From: Verrucomicrobiota bacterium
Lineage (GTDB): Bacteria; Verrucomicrobiota; Verrucomicrobiia; Limisphaerales; JACRJZ01
DNA: 64,000 nucleotides
NCBI GenBank assembly: GCA_016219875.1
Contig: JACRJZ010000042.1
Location: 124,001-188,000, forward strand
Direction of reading: 5' to 3'
Shown one piece after another: positions 53,935 to 62,235 of this stretch. The notes under the pieces were generated by a model. It was given only the letters and a program-made list of their open reading frames with translations. It was not told the origin of the DNA and searched no databases. Both the position numbers and the translations under genes were made by a program. The stretch's first letter is position 1. Every line of letters starts with the position of its first letter.

Positions 53935-55268
53935 GGCTGGACGAGACAGACCACGCGGCGATAGGCCGAGAGGCTGGGCGTGCCGTTGTCCTGCACTTGG
54001 AGAATGACGTGAACGCTCGCGGGCTGCTCCACTCGCGGCGCGACGAAGCCCGTCGATTCGCCTTCGAGGGACTCGAGACGGATTTCGCCGGGGAACGTGC
54101 CTGCTTCGCGATAGACGAACCAAGTGGTCCGAATGGCGTGGCCGTCAGGATCGGCTGAGCCGCGGGAAGTGAATCGGACAGTGTCGCCAGACTTCACCCG
54201 GCGGCGCAGCACATCGCGCGTTCCGTCCCCGTCGAGGACGGCGGTGGGGCGATGATTGGCCTTCGCGAATTCGCCGGCCACGCACCAGTTCAGTCGGGCG
54301 CGGAAGTCGTTTTGCAGCGCCGCCGCCCAGCGGGCCAGCGTGTGGTCGCGATGCGTCGTGCCGTTCCAAGTGTCAGCCAGAGAAGCCCAGTAGTACGGCT
54401 GGCTGGGGAAATTGGTGTTCAAGCCGTAGCGCCCCGCCCAACTGCCCCAGGTCGGTTCGTGGGGATCGTTCAGGCCGGTCGGCACCAGGTAGAGGAACGT
54501 CATCGAGTCGCCTTCCTTGGCCCAGTGGGTCGTGTTCGTCGGATAGAGCGCGCCCAGCGGGCCGTGGCCGGTGAGCACGTCGCGGACAAGGTCGAAGCCG
54601 CCCGCCCGCGAGGTCAGCGCCGAAAAGCGGTGGTACCAGCGCTTGCCATCGACGACGGGCTGAAAGGTGTTCACCCAAAGTGCGAACGGCGGCGCGATGG
54701 TTGCGGTGTGTTCGGCGAACTTGTCGTAGGAAGAAAGCCGGAGCTTCGATTTGAACTGCGCGTAACCGTCCGGCCCTCGCTCGCGGAGCACGCGGTCCAG
54801 GGCGCGTTTGAGGTTGTTGGTCGCGGCGCCGTGGTCCGTGCCCCAGTCGGAGTACCAGAGCGGCCGCGGGTCGGGCCGGTCCACGGCGGAGATGATGAGT
54901 TTCTCGGCCTGATCGGTGTCGTTATGGCCGGCCACCGTCCGGCTCCAGAGAAAGTCCTTGGTGGGATAACGCGGATCGTGGCGCGCGAGGTTCGTCCAGC
55001 AGTCGCCATAGGCGTTGAGCTGTCGGCGCACAATGCCAAGGCCGGTGCGCTCCGGGTTGCGGTTCTCGCCACCGCGCGCCACGGGCCGGTTGGCGATCAT
55101 GCCTTCGACATCCCATTCGTTGGCGTAAAGCAGGAAGCGCACGAGCGACTGCTCATCATCGGGGTCGCCGCCGGCGTCGGTTTCGATCAGGAGACGCAGT
55201 CGATCGGCTGCAATGGCGGAGACGGCGAACGCCACAAGACAAAACAGCGCGAGGAACCATCGGATCAT
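53931..55268 (-). CDS. Exported DUF1593 (nucleoside-hydrolase-like) protein
   Basis: 445 residues. The ATG at 55268 starts a signal peptide (MIRWFLALFCLVAFAVSAIA); the longer frame runs over palindromic repeats. DUF1593 core: LLIETDAGGDPDDEQSLVRFLLYAN, with the Asp cluster resembling the nucleoside hydrolase metal site, then EGMIANRPV, LWYSDWGTDHGAA and HAWAKEG-like motifs. A C-terminal Ig-like domain (RFTSRGSADPDGHAIRTTWFVYREAGTFPG) follows. Probably a secreted glycosidase of unknown substrate. Coupled by ATGA to the serine hydrolase gene. Confidence 0.75.
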   Translation of the reverse strand: MIRWFLALFCLVAFAVSAIAADRLRLLIETDAGGDPDDEQSLVRFLLYANEWDVEGMIANRPVARGGENRNPERTGLGIVRRQLNAYGDCWTNLARHDPRYPTKDFLWSRTVAGHNDTDQAEKLIISAVDRPDPRPLWYSDWGTDHGAATNNLKRALDRVLRERGPDGYAQFKSKLRLSSYDKFAEHTATIAPPFALWVNTFQPVVDGKRWYHRFSALTSRAGGFDLVRDVLTGHGPLGALYPTNTTHWAKEGDSMTFLYLVPTGLNDPHEPTWGSWAGRYGLNTNFPSQPYYWASLADTWNGTTHRDHTLARWAAALQNDFRARLNWCVAGEFAKANHRPTAVLDGDGTRDVLRRRVKSGDTVRFTSRGSADPDGHAIRTTWFVYREAGTFPGEIRLESLEGESTGFVAPRVEQPASVHVILQVQDNGTPSLSAYRRVVCLVQP

Positions 55269-55302
55269 GTGTTGAATCTGAATCTTGAAGTTGAACGGGG
55301 AG

Positions 55303-55420
55303 CACACGCGGCCGGCCGCGTGTGGGTTTCGGCGGCCCGCCGAAACCTTCCACCTCACTGACCGTTGAACGAGACGAGTTGTCCGGCGGGCCGCCGGACA
55401 ACACACGCCGGCGGCGTGTG
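55303..55420. repeat. Cluster of four perfect GC-rich palindromes
   Basis: 22-bp CACACGCGGCC palindrome (55303-55324), 21-bp GTTTCGGCGG-C-CCGCCGAAAC (55326-55346), 25-bp GTTGTCCGGCGG-G-CCGCCGGACAAC (55378-55402) and CACACGCC-GGC-GGCGTGTG (55402-55420). They fill the gap between the DUF4832 and DUF1593 genes. Confidence 0.9.
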
Positions 55421-55456
55421 GTCCCCAATTCTCGAGTTCGGCTTGAACGCAACTGG

Positions 55457-56977
55457 TCATGGAGATTTCGCCGCCGCGCCGGTTTGAACTTTGACGATTC
55501 CGAGGCGGTACCAGCCCTCCTCAGTGCGGCCTTCAATGGCCAGCTTGATGGCAGGTGCTTTGGAGCGGGGATCGAGCAGCCCCAGTTCAAGTTCGTAGTC
55601 GCCCGCAGGGAGATTGGGCGGAACCGTGACGGCGCTGTCGAACAAACTGTCTCCCGGCAGCCACACCGTGATATCGGCGTCGGTGGGCAGCACTTCTGCT
55701 CGCTGACTGCTCTTGAGCCGAAGGGCCAACGGGAACTTCCGATAGCACGGGGCCACGCCTTTGTTGTCCCACCACGACGTGAACGCCAGTTGGCCACCGG
55801 CTTTGACCGCTCTCGGATACGTGAATTTCCGCAGCACGTAGCGGTAGCCCATTTTCTTCAGCCAGCGATTCACCTGCGGCCACCATTCCTGCGGCACAGC
55901 CGACGACTTTCCGTTGAAGGACGAGATGTGCCACTTGAGCGATTCGTCGATGATGTGGTCGATGTCCCACCCCTGGTTCTTCCAGTGTTGCATCACCCAG
56001 CAAACTTCCATCGTGACCGGAGCGCGGCGCCAAGCTTCTTGCAGGCCCGTCTGGATCAGCGTCTGCGGGTAGTAATCGTTCATGTGCGACCAAGTCTTGC
56101 TGAAGCCGCCCATGTCGCCCAGACAATCGACGCGCCAGCCCACGGGCCGTTTGGCCAGCGCGTAGTGCGCGGCTTTGGGGTCTTGAAGCTGCAACACCAA
56201 GGGCGTCTGGCGGAACGTGTCGAGGTAGCAGTCCAGCAACGCCTGCCGCGTCGCCTCGGTGAGCCGTTCCGCGCCGGCGCCCTCGCCCCAAGCGCCCACG
56301 ATGGACACATCGACCAGTTCGAGGTCGGCGTGGCCGTCATAGCGGGCGCCGAGCGCGCGGATCAAGGCCCCGAAATGCCGGAGGTAAAGCGGATTCTCCG
56401 GATGCACGCGCCACTTTTCGACGGGGAGCTTCTTCTCCAAGTCCTGCCCGGCCACCAGCGCACGATACCAGTCGGGCGCGTCATTGTCCTTGCCGGTGCC
56501 GTAGGGGGCGATGCGCAGCATGAGCGTTTGCCCGCGCGAGCGTGCGGTGGCCAATGCGTTATCGAGCATGTCCCAGCGATACTGGCCCGCCTCCGGCTCG
56601 ACGAATTTCCAATACACGCGGAAGTAGGCAATGCTGGTCCGCGGATGGTTTTCGTTTGTCAGGCTGCCGGTGAACTTCTGGTATTCGATGGGAAACCCCT
56701 CCGTCCACTTCAGCCCTTCGTTCAAGCGGTCGCCGTTGAACCGCTGGAAGGTTGTGAAGCCGATCCCTGGATTGATGAGCACGTCGTCGATCTCCTTCGG
56801 ACGGACGGTGACAACGTCTGCGGCCAAGGCCGACGCCAGGCTCGCGGCCCACAGCACGCCGGCCAGCAGCAGTGCGGCAGTCAAAATTCGCGGGGCGTCG
56901 AAGTCGTTGAACCGCCGACCCAAGATGCTCTCGCTCACGCGGGGTGTGATGCTGTTCATGTGCGTTGAATTGCTCAT
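55457..56977 (-). CDS. Exported DUF4832-type protein
   Basis: 506 residues from the ATG at 56977; a signal segment (ILTAALLLAGVLWAASLASALA) lies about 30-52. The barrel-like body has LINPGIGFTTFQRFNGD, SIAYFRVYWKFVEPEAGQYRWDMLD, LMLRIAPYG, DVSIVGAWGEG and VDCLGDMGGF, as in DUF4832/DUF4874 proteins that resemble glycoside hydrolases. The beta C-terminus (DYELELGLLDPRSKAPAIKLAIEGRTEEGWYRLG) is the DUF4832 sandwich. Probably acts on extracellular glycans with its neighbours. Confidence 0.75.
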   Translation of the reverse strand: MSNSTHMNSITPRVSESILGRRFNDFDAPRILTAALLLAGVLWAASLASALAADVVTVRPKEIDDVLINPGIGFTTFQRFNGDRLNEGLKWTEGFPIEYQKFTGSLTNENHPRTSIAYFRVYWKFVEPEAGQYRWDMLDNALATARSRGQTLMLRIAPYGTGKDNDAPDWYRALVAGQDLEKKLPVEKWRVHPENPLYLRHFGALIRALGARYDGHADLELVDVSIVGAWGEGAGAERLTEATRQALLDCYLDTFRQTPLVLQLQDPKAAHYALAKRPVGWRVDCLGDMGGFSKTWSHMNDYYPQTLIQTGLQEAWRRAPVTMEVCWVMQHWKNQGWDIDHIIDESLKWHISSFNGKSSAVPQEWWPQVNRWLKKMGYRYVLRKFTYPRAVKAGGQLAFTSWWDNKGVAPCYRKFPLALRLKSSQRAEVLPTDADITVWLPGDSLFDSAVTVPPNLPAGDYELELGLLDPRSKAPAIKLAIEGRTEEGWYRLGIVKVQTGAAAKSP

Positions 56978-57342
56978 GGTTGGATTGGTTCCGGGGCGGC
57001 TGCATTCACACAAGTCAGTGCCGAGCCTCCCTCCCGCGGACAACATCTGTGCCGACGGGAATCCGGCCAGTGTCCCGGACCTGAAAAAGAAAATGCGCGG
57101 TGATGGCCTAATGGAGATCGGCGCTCCCGCCAGGCGGGATTGGAGGCTCCGAAGAGCAAGTCCTGACGCCCCGGCACGAGGATCTCTACGCCGGTACTTG
57201 GACCGAGGCTCATCACCGCGCAGCGGTCTTATCGCCCAACTGGGCGGGCGGCGCAACCGGAAGTTGTTCACAGAGCGCCTCGAACCTCGACAAATTGCCT
57301 TCCAACCGGGAACTGCCCGGAGTAAACCTCGCCCCGCAAGCG
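56978..57342. other. Divergent intergenic region before restriction-modification operon
   Basis: 365 bp between the DUF4832 gene and the methyltransferase, which diverge, so both promoters should lie here. It contains a perfect TCCCGCC-A-GGCGGGA palindrome (57125-57139) and opposed GAGCCTCC/GGAGGCTC copies around it. No promoter boxes could be assigned with confidence. Confidence 0.5.
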
Positions 57343-58872
57343 ATGCGTCGGTCTGCACTCAAGTCAAAGAACCGGAAGCAGGGGTCAGCTCTGGTGGCGC
57401 CACCGGCTCCGCAGCGGGAGGTGGCGGCGAACGCCGTTTCGTATCCGATCCCTGCCGAACTTCACTGCCGCCTGAAGGAGGAAGCCCCAGGACGAGATGC
57501 GACACTCCAACGCTACAAGGTGGTTTCGCTGTTCTCCGGGGCAATGGGCCTGGATATCGGCTTGGAGAAAACCGGACGATTTGAGGTCATCGCCTGTGTT
57601 GAGAAAGAGAAGTCGTTTGCCGACACCATTGAGGCGAACAAGACGGCAGGTAGAATTCTCGGTCAACCGGTGGTGTTCCACCGCGACATTGCGCAACTTG
57701 AACCCGCCGAACTGATGGCTGCTGTGGGCCTCAAGCCGGGTGAATTGGACTTGCTGGTTGGAGGTCCCCCCTGCCAATCCTTCAGCACGGCGGGCAAACG
57801 CGGAACAGTTCAGGACCATCGGGGCACCTTGCTTTGGCAGTTCCTTCGTTTTGTTGAAGCGTTGAAGCCGAAGTGTTTTCTCATGGAGAACGTTCGGGGC
57901 CTGTTGTCCGCGGCGCTTCGTCACCGTCCAATTGCGGAGCGACCCGAAAAAGGAGGGCCACCGCTGGAACCGGACGAAGAACCTGGCTCCGTCGTTCGCA
58001 GTTTTGCCGAAGACCTGCAGCGGATTGAAGGAGGGAAGTACCACATGGATTGCTTCGAGGTGAACGCTGTGAACTATGGCGCGCCTCAACTGCGCGAACG
58101 CGCGTTGTTCATCGGCAATCGCTTCAATGGAGTCGTGGAGTTTGCGACACCGACTCACGCTGCAGCCAATGGCGTCACCGCAATCGACACGTTGCCGCTA
58201 TTTGATGACAGCGGGACTGACGCGCTGCCGTGGCGGACGCTGGGGGAATCGTTGGAAGGACTTGTTGATCCCAATCCCGTGATCCTGGATTTCAGTCCAC
58301 GCAAGAAACGATACTTGGCGTTGGTTCCCCCCGGTTCGAACTGGCGAAGCCTGCCCGTAGAAATCCAAAAGGAATCAATGGGTAAAGCTTGGTTTGCTAA
58401 AGGTGGGCGTTCTGGTTGGTGGCGGCGGCTCACTTTTGATCTGCCGTGTCCCACGCTGGTCACGATGCCGAATCACGCAGGCACTTCGCTCTGCCACCCA
58501 ACGGAAACGCGTGCCCTTACTTTGCGCGAGTATGCTCGGATTCAGGAATTCCCCGACGATTGGGAAATTTGCGGTACGCCTGCCGAGCAATATGCTCAGA
58601 TCGGCAACGCGGTGCCTGTGCGTCTTGGTGAGATAGCCGGCAAAGTGGTTGCTCCGGAGTTGGACGCGCTTGCCAAGCGTGGTTTTGAGCCTTACTCCGC
58701 CACCCCGTCCGCCTACCGCATTGTTTATGTGCAATCGCACGTTCGCACTCGGCAATGGTTCAAGGACGGCAAGACTTGTGTTTGGCAGGACGGAGCGGGA
58801 GAAGACAACGACAAGCCGAGCTACGGTGCGCCGAAAACGAAACGAAGAAGCAAAGTGCTGATTGGAGCCTGA
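57343..58872 (+). CDS. DNA cytosine-5 methyltransferase
   Basis: 509 residues from the ATG at 57343. A ~60-residue N-terminal extension precedes motif I VVSLFSGAMGLDIGLEKTG. Catalytic motif IV LLVGGPPCQSFSTAGKRG (Cys about 146), motif VI FLMENVRGL, motif VIII-like NYGAPQLRERALFIG and motifs IX-X (RALTLREYARIQEFPDDW, QIGNAVPVRLG) are all intact. The long variable region (about 290-400) is the recognition domain. It protects the site cut by the endonuclease encoded next. The lower-GC codon use in this operon suggests horizontal transfer. Confidence 0.95.
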   Translation: MRRSALKSKNRKQGSALVAPPAPQREVAANAVSYPIPAELHCRLKEEAPGRDATLQRYKVVSLFSGAMGLDIGLEKTGRFEVIACVEKEKSFADTIEANKTAGRILGQPVVFHRDIAQLEPAELMAAVGLKPGELDLLVGGPPCQSFSTAGKRGTVQDHRGTLLWQFLRFVEALKPKCFLMENVRGLLSAALRHRPIAERPEKGGPPLEPDEEPGSVVRSFAEDLQRIEGGKYHMDCFEVNAVNYGAPQLRERALFIGNRFNGVVEFATPTHAAANGVTAIDTLPLFDDSGTDALPWRTLGESLEGLVDPNPVILDFSPRKKRYLALVPPGSNWRSLPVEIQKESMGKAWFAKGGRSGWWRRLTFDLPCPTLVTMPNHAGTSLCHPTETRALTLREYARIQEFPDDWEICGTPAEQYAQIGNAVPVRLGEIAGKVVAPELDALAKRGFEPYSATPSAYRIVYVQSHVRTRQWFKDGKTCVWQDGAGEDNDKPSYGAPKTKRRSKVLIGA

Positions 58873-58876
58873 TGCT

Positions 58877-59974
58877 ATGCCACGCCCCCAAACGGACAAC
58901 CCACTTTTCGACATACTGAAGGCACAGAGAGGCCGTTACGACCCGGATGAGGTCGTGCGACTGTTTTCCTGTGTCGGGAGGGAGCGCGTCAACGCTCTCG
59001 CGGGCGTGCTTGCCCAATACATCGGCACTAACCTTCCTGAAGCCATCGCGAAACGGGACGGACTCTCAGATTACCGGACCAATCCGTACGTCTTGCTGAC
59101 CTGCGCCAGTGTGATGAAACTCACCGACCCCGCGCGGTTCGCAGACTTTCTTTTCAACAACAAGCTCTACATGGGGCTGGAGACGTCCTTCGGCAAATCC
59201 ATCGAAGCGGCCATCCTGGGATCCTACCCGCTGGACACCGAGCCGTCGGCCAAGTGGATTGACCCGCCAGAAAAAGTGGCGGAGGCACGATCTCTGGTCG
59301 GGCTTTCCCGCGAACAGAAAGCCAAACGCCGTCGTCAGTCGGTCTGGCGCGAGATCGACAAGTCCTGCGTCCTTGGGAAGCGGCGCTACCTCATCTCCGT
59401 CAAGAGTGGGCCGAACTGCATCAACGACACGCAAGTCCAGGCCATGACGGATGCCATCAGCACCAACCACTCCAAATGGCTTGAGCAGACCAAGCGGACC
59501 TACCCGCAAGCTAGCAGTCTCGACATCATCATCGGCCTTACCTACGGCACTGACCGAACTACGAACAACAAGGAGAATCAGATTCTGGCGAAGCTCCTGG
59601 GGGCTGGCTTTTCGGAGGAAGACCGGCGCAATCTTCCGGGAGTGCTCATTGCGAGGAAAGGTCGGGCCACGCGGGTTCACCGACAGATCGGCAGGGAGTT
59701 CTGGGCTACTATCGGAAGCCCGTCACAGCCGGGCAAGGCGCAGTTCGTCTTCCTTGAAGTATTACTCGCCTTGGCAAAAGCACTGAACCTCGCTGCAAAG
59801 CAAGCCGACCTTGAAACGCGGATCAACCTCAAGATTCAGTCGCTCTGCAACGCTCTGTCGGGTCTGATGTTCCCGCGCAAGGGACTCCCATCATGGGTTT
59901 CAGACTCCTTCTCTGACACCGAATTGTTCTGGTTCGCAACCGCGTTGAGCGCCTTCTACGACGAGGGGATTTGA
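58877..59974 (+). CDS. PmeII-like type II restriction endonuclease
   Basis: 365 residues from the ATG at 58877, four bases after the methyltransferase stop. The PD-(D/E)xK core is suggested by KRRYLISVKSGPNCINDTQVQAM, where SVKSGPN matches the catalytic strand of PmeII-family endonucleases as I recall it. The acidic residue before it (WREIDKSC) may complete the metal site. A helical C-terminal part (LALAKALNLAAKQADLETRINLKI) follows. Recognition sequence unknown; it should match that of the adjacent methyltransferase. Confidence 0.75.
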   Translation: MPRPQTDNPLFDILKAQRGRYDPDEVVRLFSCVGRERVNALAGVLAQYIGTNLPEAIAKRDGLSDYRTNPYVLLTCASVMKLTDPARFADFLFNNKLYMGLETSFGKSIEAAILGSYPLDTEPSAKWIDPPEKVAEARSLVGLSREQKAKRRRQSVWREIDKSCVLGKRRYLISVKSGPNCINDTQVQAMTDAISTNHSKWLEQTKRTYPQASSLDIIIGLTYGTDRTTNNKENQILAKLLGAGFSEEDRRNLPGVLIARKGRATRVHRQIGREFWATIGSPSQPGKAQFVFLEVLLALAKALNLAAKQADLETRINLKIQSLCNALSGLMFPRKGLPSWVSDSFSDTELFWFATALSAFYDEGI

Positions 59975-59977
59975 CTC

Positions 59978-60448
59978 GTGGAGCGTGCTCTTCGCCGGAA
60001 GTTGCCACATGGGCGGTTCGTTGGGGTCACCAAGGGACGATCGCAACAGATGCGTGCGGTTCGAGGGCGCGGCAACAAGACCACCGAAACCCGGTTCCGT
60101 TCGGCGTTGGTCCGCGCCGGGATTCGTGGATGGAGCATCGCTCCGCAGAACATTCCCGGTCGGCCCGACTTCTACTTTGCCAAAGCCAGGCTTGCCGTTT
60201 TCGTTGACGGCTGTTTCTGGCATGGTTGTCCCCAGTGTGGCCACGTTCCGAGAACAAACTCGAAGTTTTGGCGGGCCAAGATCGAACGAAACCGCCAGCG
60301 GGACCGAGCCACCACAGCGGCGCTTCGTGCTGAGGGGTTGCGGGTCGTTCGACTGTGGGAGCACAAATTACGTGAAAACCTGGCTGGTTGCGTCGGGAGG
60401 GTTCACTCCCTTCTGAACAAGGCACACGGCCGCGCAGACTCTCCATGA
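59978..60448 (+). CDS. vsr: Very short patch repair endonuclease Vsr
   Basis: 156 residues from a GTG three bases after the endonuclease gene. Vsr signature: QMRAVRGRGNKTTETRFRSALVRAGIRGW, RPDFYFAKARLAVFVDGCFWHGCPQCG (catalytic Asp and the zinc-binding Cys/His pattern) and FWRAKIERNRQRDR, LRVVRLWEHKL. It nicks at T:G mismatches produced by deamination of 5-methylcytosine, which explains its place beside a cytosine methyltransferase. Confidence 0.95.
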   Translation: MERALRRKLPHGRFVGVTKGRSQQMRAVRGRGNKTTETRFRSALVRAGIRGWSIAPQNIPGRPDFYFAKARLAVFVDGCFWHGCPQCGHVPRTNSKFWRAKIERNRQRDRATTAALRAEGLRVVRLWEHKLRENLAGCVGRVHSLLNKAHGRADSP

Positions 60449-60762
60449 AAAGAAATGCACCGAAACTGAAATGGGATCCGCTTGGGTACGGTCCGGACAT
60501 CGTTTACTGCGACAATCCGTACTGTGAAAGCCCGGCTTTTGAAACGATCACCGTTTCGGAAGAGAGGGCTGGTGACTCCACTCGCAACTTCTGCGCTCCA
60601 TGCGCCGGAGCCTACAACGTCGGAGTGCAGCATGGGACCCTGACGACGCTGGCGGAACTCCGTCTTGCCAAACGGAGACGATTGAGGGGAAGAGCAGGAG
60701 GCGGGAAGTCTTCCCAGGCTGCCGCGGAAAAGAACATTGGGAAACGGCACGCACCGCGTTGA
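60445..60762 (+). CDS. Small zinc-ribbon-like protein of restriction operon
   Basis: 105 residues. The ATG at 60445 overlaps the vsr stop (ATGA), so it belongs to the operon. Two cysteine pairs (VYCDNPYCESP and NFCAPCAGAYNVG, about 22-57) form a likely zinc ribbon, followed by a basic, Arg-rich tail (LRLAKRRRLRGRAGGGK). No named family is recognised. It could be a regulator or accessory DNA-binding protein of the system; the role is unknown. Confidence 0.6.
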   Translation: MKRNAPKLKWDPLGYGPDIVYCDNPYCESPAFETITVSEERAGDSTRNFCAPCAGAYNVGVQHGTLTTLAELRLAKRRRLRGRAGGGKSSQAAAEKNIGKRHAPR

Positions 60763-60827
60763 GCCGGATCAACGAGAGGGTCGCTCGGAACGAAATTCGG
60801 AGCTTCCTTGAGCTTCTCGCAAAACTG

Positions 60828-61068
60828 TAGCAGCCGACGTGAGGAGAGTCGGAGCCACCGCTGACGGTGGCTGCATCGGGCCAAGGAACGGAGCGCGGCT
60901 GTGGTCGAAGACCTAGCCGCAGCACGCTCCAGAGGACGAAGCTCGAACTTGCTCCCACGCCCTGCGTCTGGGTTGGTGCTGCGGCTGGTCCTGCGGATAC
61001 AGCCGCGCTCCGTTCCTTGGCAGGCTCTGCTTTCATTGAAGTTTGAGCCTCCTCACGTCGGCTGCTAC
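60828..61068. repeat. Nested palindromes: GTAGCAGCC family enclosing GGAGCGCGGCTGT family
   Basis: Outer arms 60828-60847 and 61049-61068 are exact 20-bp reverse complements. Inside lie exact 23-bp arms 60880-60902 and 60999-61021 (GCCAAGGAACGGAGCGC...), and inside those AGCCGCAGCAC (60915-60925) with its complement (60976-60986). The structure fills the 373-bp gap before the lipoprotein gene and contains no gene of its own. Confidence 0.9.
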
Positions 61069-61135
61069 GGGGTTTATGCAATTGCCTCCCTTATTGGAGA
61101 TTGCCGAACCACGCGCTCCCAGGCAGCCTCCGCAC

Positions 61136-62038
61136 ATGTTCAAGCCGCTTCGCAAAAGACTGGAAGCAGCCGCGGCCTTCCTGGTGTCGGCCCTCGTGCT
61201 TTGCCTGGCAGGCTGCGCGACCAGGGCACCGCAGATGAATACGAGCTTCGCGAGCTACACGCTGGACTGCGACACGCCGACCAACCCAGCGTTGCAGGCC
61301 AAGTTGGAGCAAATCGACACCGAGTTGCGCCGCCAGTTCGGCATGAGCGAGGCCCAAACCGCCGTCGGCGTGCTGGACTTGCGCACGCGGCGGCTGGCGA
61401 TGGTGCGCCCCGACCGGATCGAATACGCGGCGAGCGTGCCGAAGATCGCCATCCTGTTGGCCTATTTCCAACTCCATCCCGAAGCGGCCACGAACCTCAG
61501 TCCGCAGACGCGCCACGAGTTGGGGCTGATGATCAAAGCCTCCAGCAACGAGATGGCGGCGAAGTATTCGCAAGAGTTGGGGCTGACGGCCATCCGGCAG
61601 GTGCTCGACTCGTATCACTTCTACGACGCGAACCGCGGCGGCGGCTTGTGGGTCGGCAAGCACTATGGGAAGGGCGGTGAGCGCGTCGTCGATCCGGTCG
61701 GGGACCATTCGCACGCGGCGACCGTCCGGCAATTGCTGCGGTTCTACCTCCTGCTGGAGCAAGGCCGGCTGGTGTCGGCGTCGGCCTCGCGAACCATGCG
61801 GGAGATTTTTGCGTCGCCGGACGTTCCGCATCTGGACGACCGGTTCGTGAAAGGTCTGACGGGCCGCGGCGTCGGGATCATTCGCAAGTCCGGGTGGTGG
61901 GAAGACTGGTTCCACGATACGGCGGTCGTCACAGGTCCAGGCCGGCACTACATCCTCGTGGCGCTCACCCACCACTCCAAAGGCGACGGCTACTTGATGG
62001 CGTTAGCCGCGGCAGTGGATGACTTGCTGATCCGGTGA
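61136..62038 (+). CDS. Lipoprotein serine hydrolase (class A beta-lactamase-like)
   Basis: 300 residues from the ATG at 61136. The signal peptide ends in a lipobox (LVLCLAGC, Cys about 29), so it is a membrane-anchored lipoprotein. Penicillin-binding fold: AASVPKIAILLAY gives Ser-x-x-Lys (about 102), SSNEMAAKY stands at the SxN position (about 137), and RKSGWWEDW at the KSG position (about 256). The whole set is intact but E166-type residues are not obvious, so a peptidase or inactive role is as likely as antibiotic hydrolysis. It lies downstream of the repeat block. Confidence 0.75.
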   Translation: MFKPLRKRLEAAAAFLVSALVLCLAGCATRAPQMNTSFASYTLDCDTPTNPALQAKLEQIDTELRRQFGMSEAQTAVGVLDLRTRRLAMVRPDRIEYAASVPKIAILLAYFQLHPEAATNLSPQTRHELGLMIKASSNEMAAKYSQELGLTAIRQVLDSYHFYDANRGGGLWVGKHYGKGGERVVDPVGDHSHAATVRQLLRFYLLLEQGRLVSASASRTMREIFASPDVPHLDDRFVKGLTGRGVGIIRKSGWWEDWFHDTAVVTGPGRHYILVALTHHSKGDGYLMALAAAVDDLLIR

Positions 62039-62060
62039 AGCGAAAGTCCGAGAGGCGACT

Positions 62061-62157
62061 TCAAAAACTCCGTTGCAGTTGAGGCTCACTCTGATTGCGG
62101 ATTGTAGATTGCAGATTGCAGATTGAAATCGGAGCCTCCTCACATCGGCTGCTACCG
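62061..62157. repeat. Degenerate GTAGCAGCC-family pair enclosing a heptamer array
   Basis: Left arm 62061-62087 (CAAAAACTCCGTTGCAGTTGAGG, diverged), right arm 62132-62157 (GAGCCTCCTCACATCGGCTG). Between them, five in-phase units ATTGCGG, ATTGTAG, ATTGCAG, ATTGCAG, ATTGAAA (62094-62128). Confidence 0.8.
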
Positions 62158-62235
62158 TTCATCGGGCGTGACACGAAAGTTCCATTCGGTATTATCCGCG
62201 CCACAACACGCCGTCAAGACAGCCAGACCGAAGCC

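Noticed and set aside
61136..62038. Antibiotic-resistance beta-lactamase
   Set aside because: SxxK, SxN and KSG-type motifs are present, but the class A Glu in the omega loop is not evident and the lipoprotein context is not informative, so resistance is not claimed.
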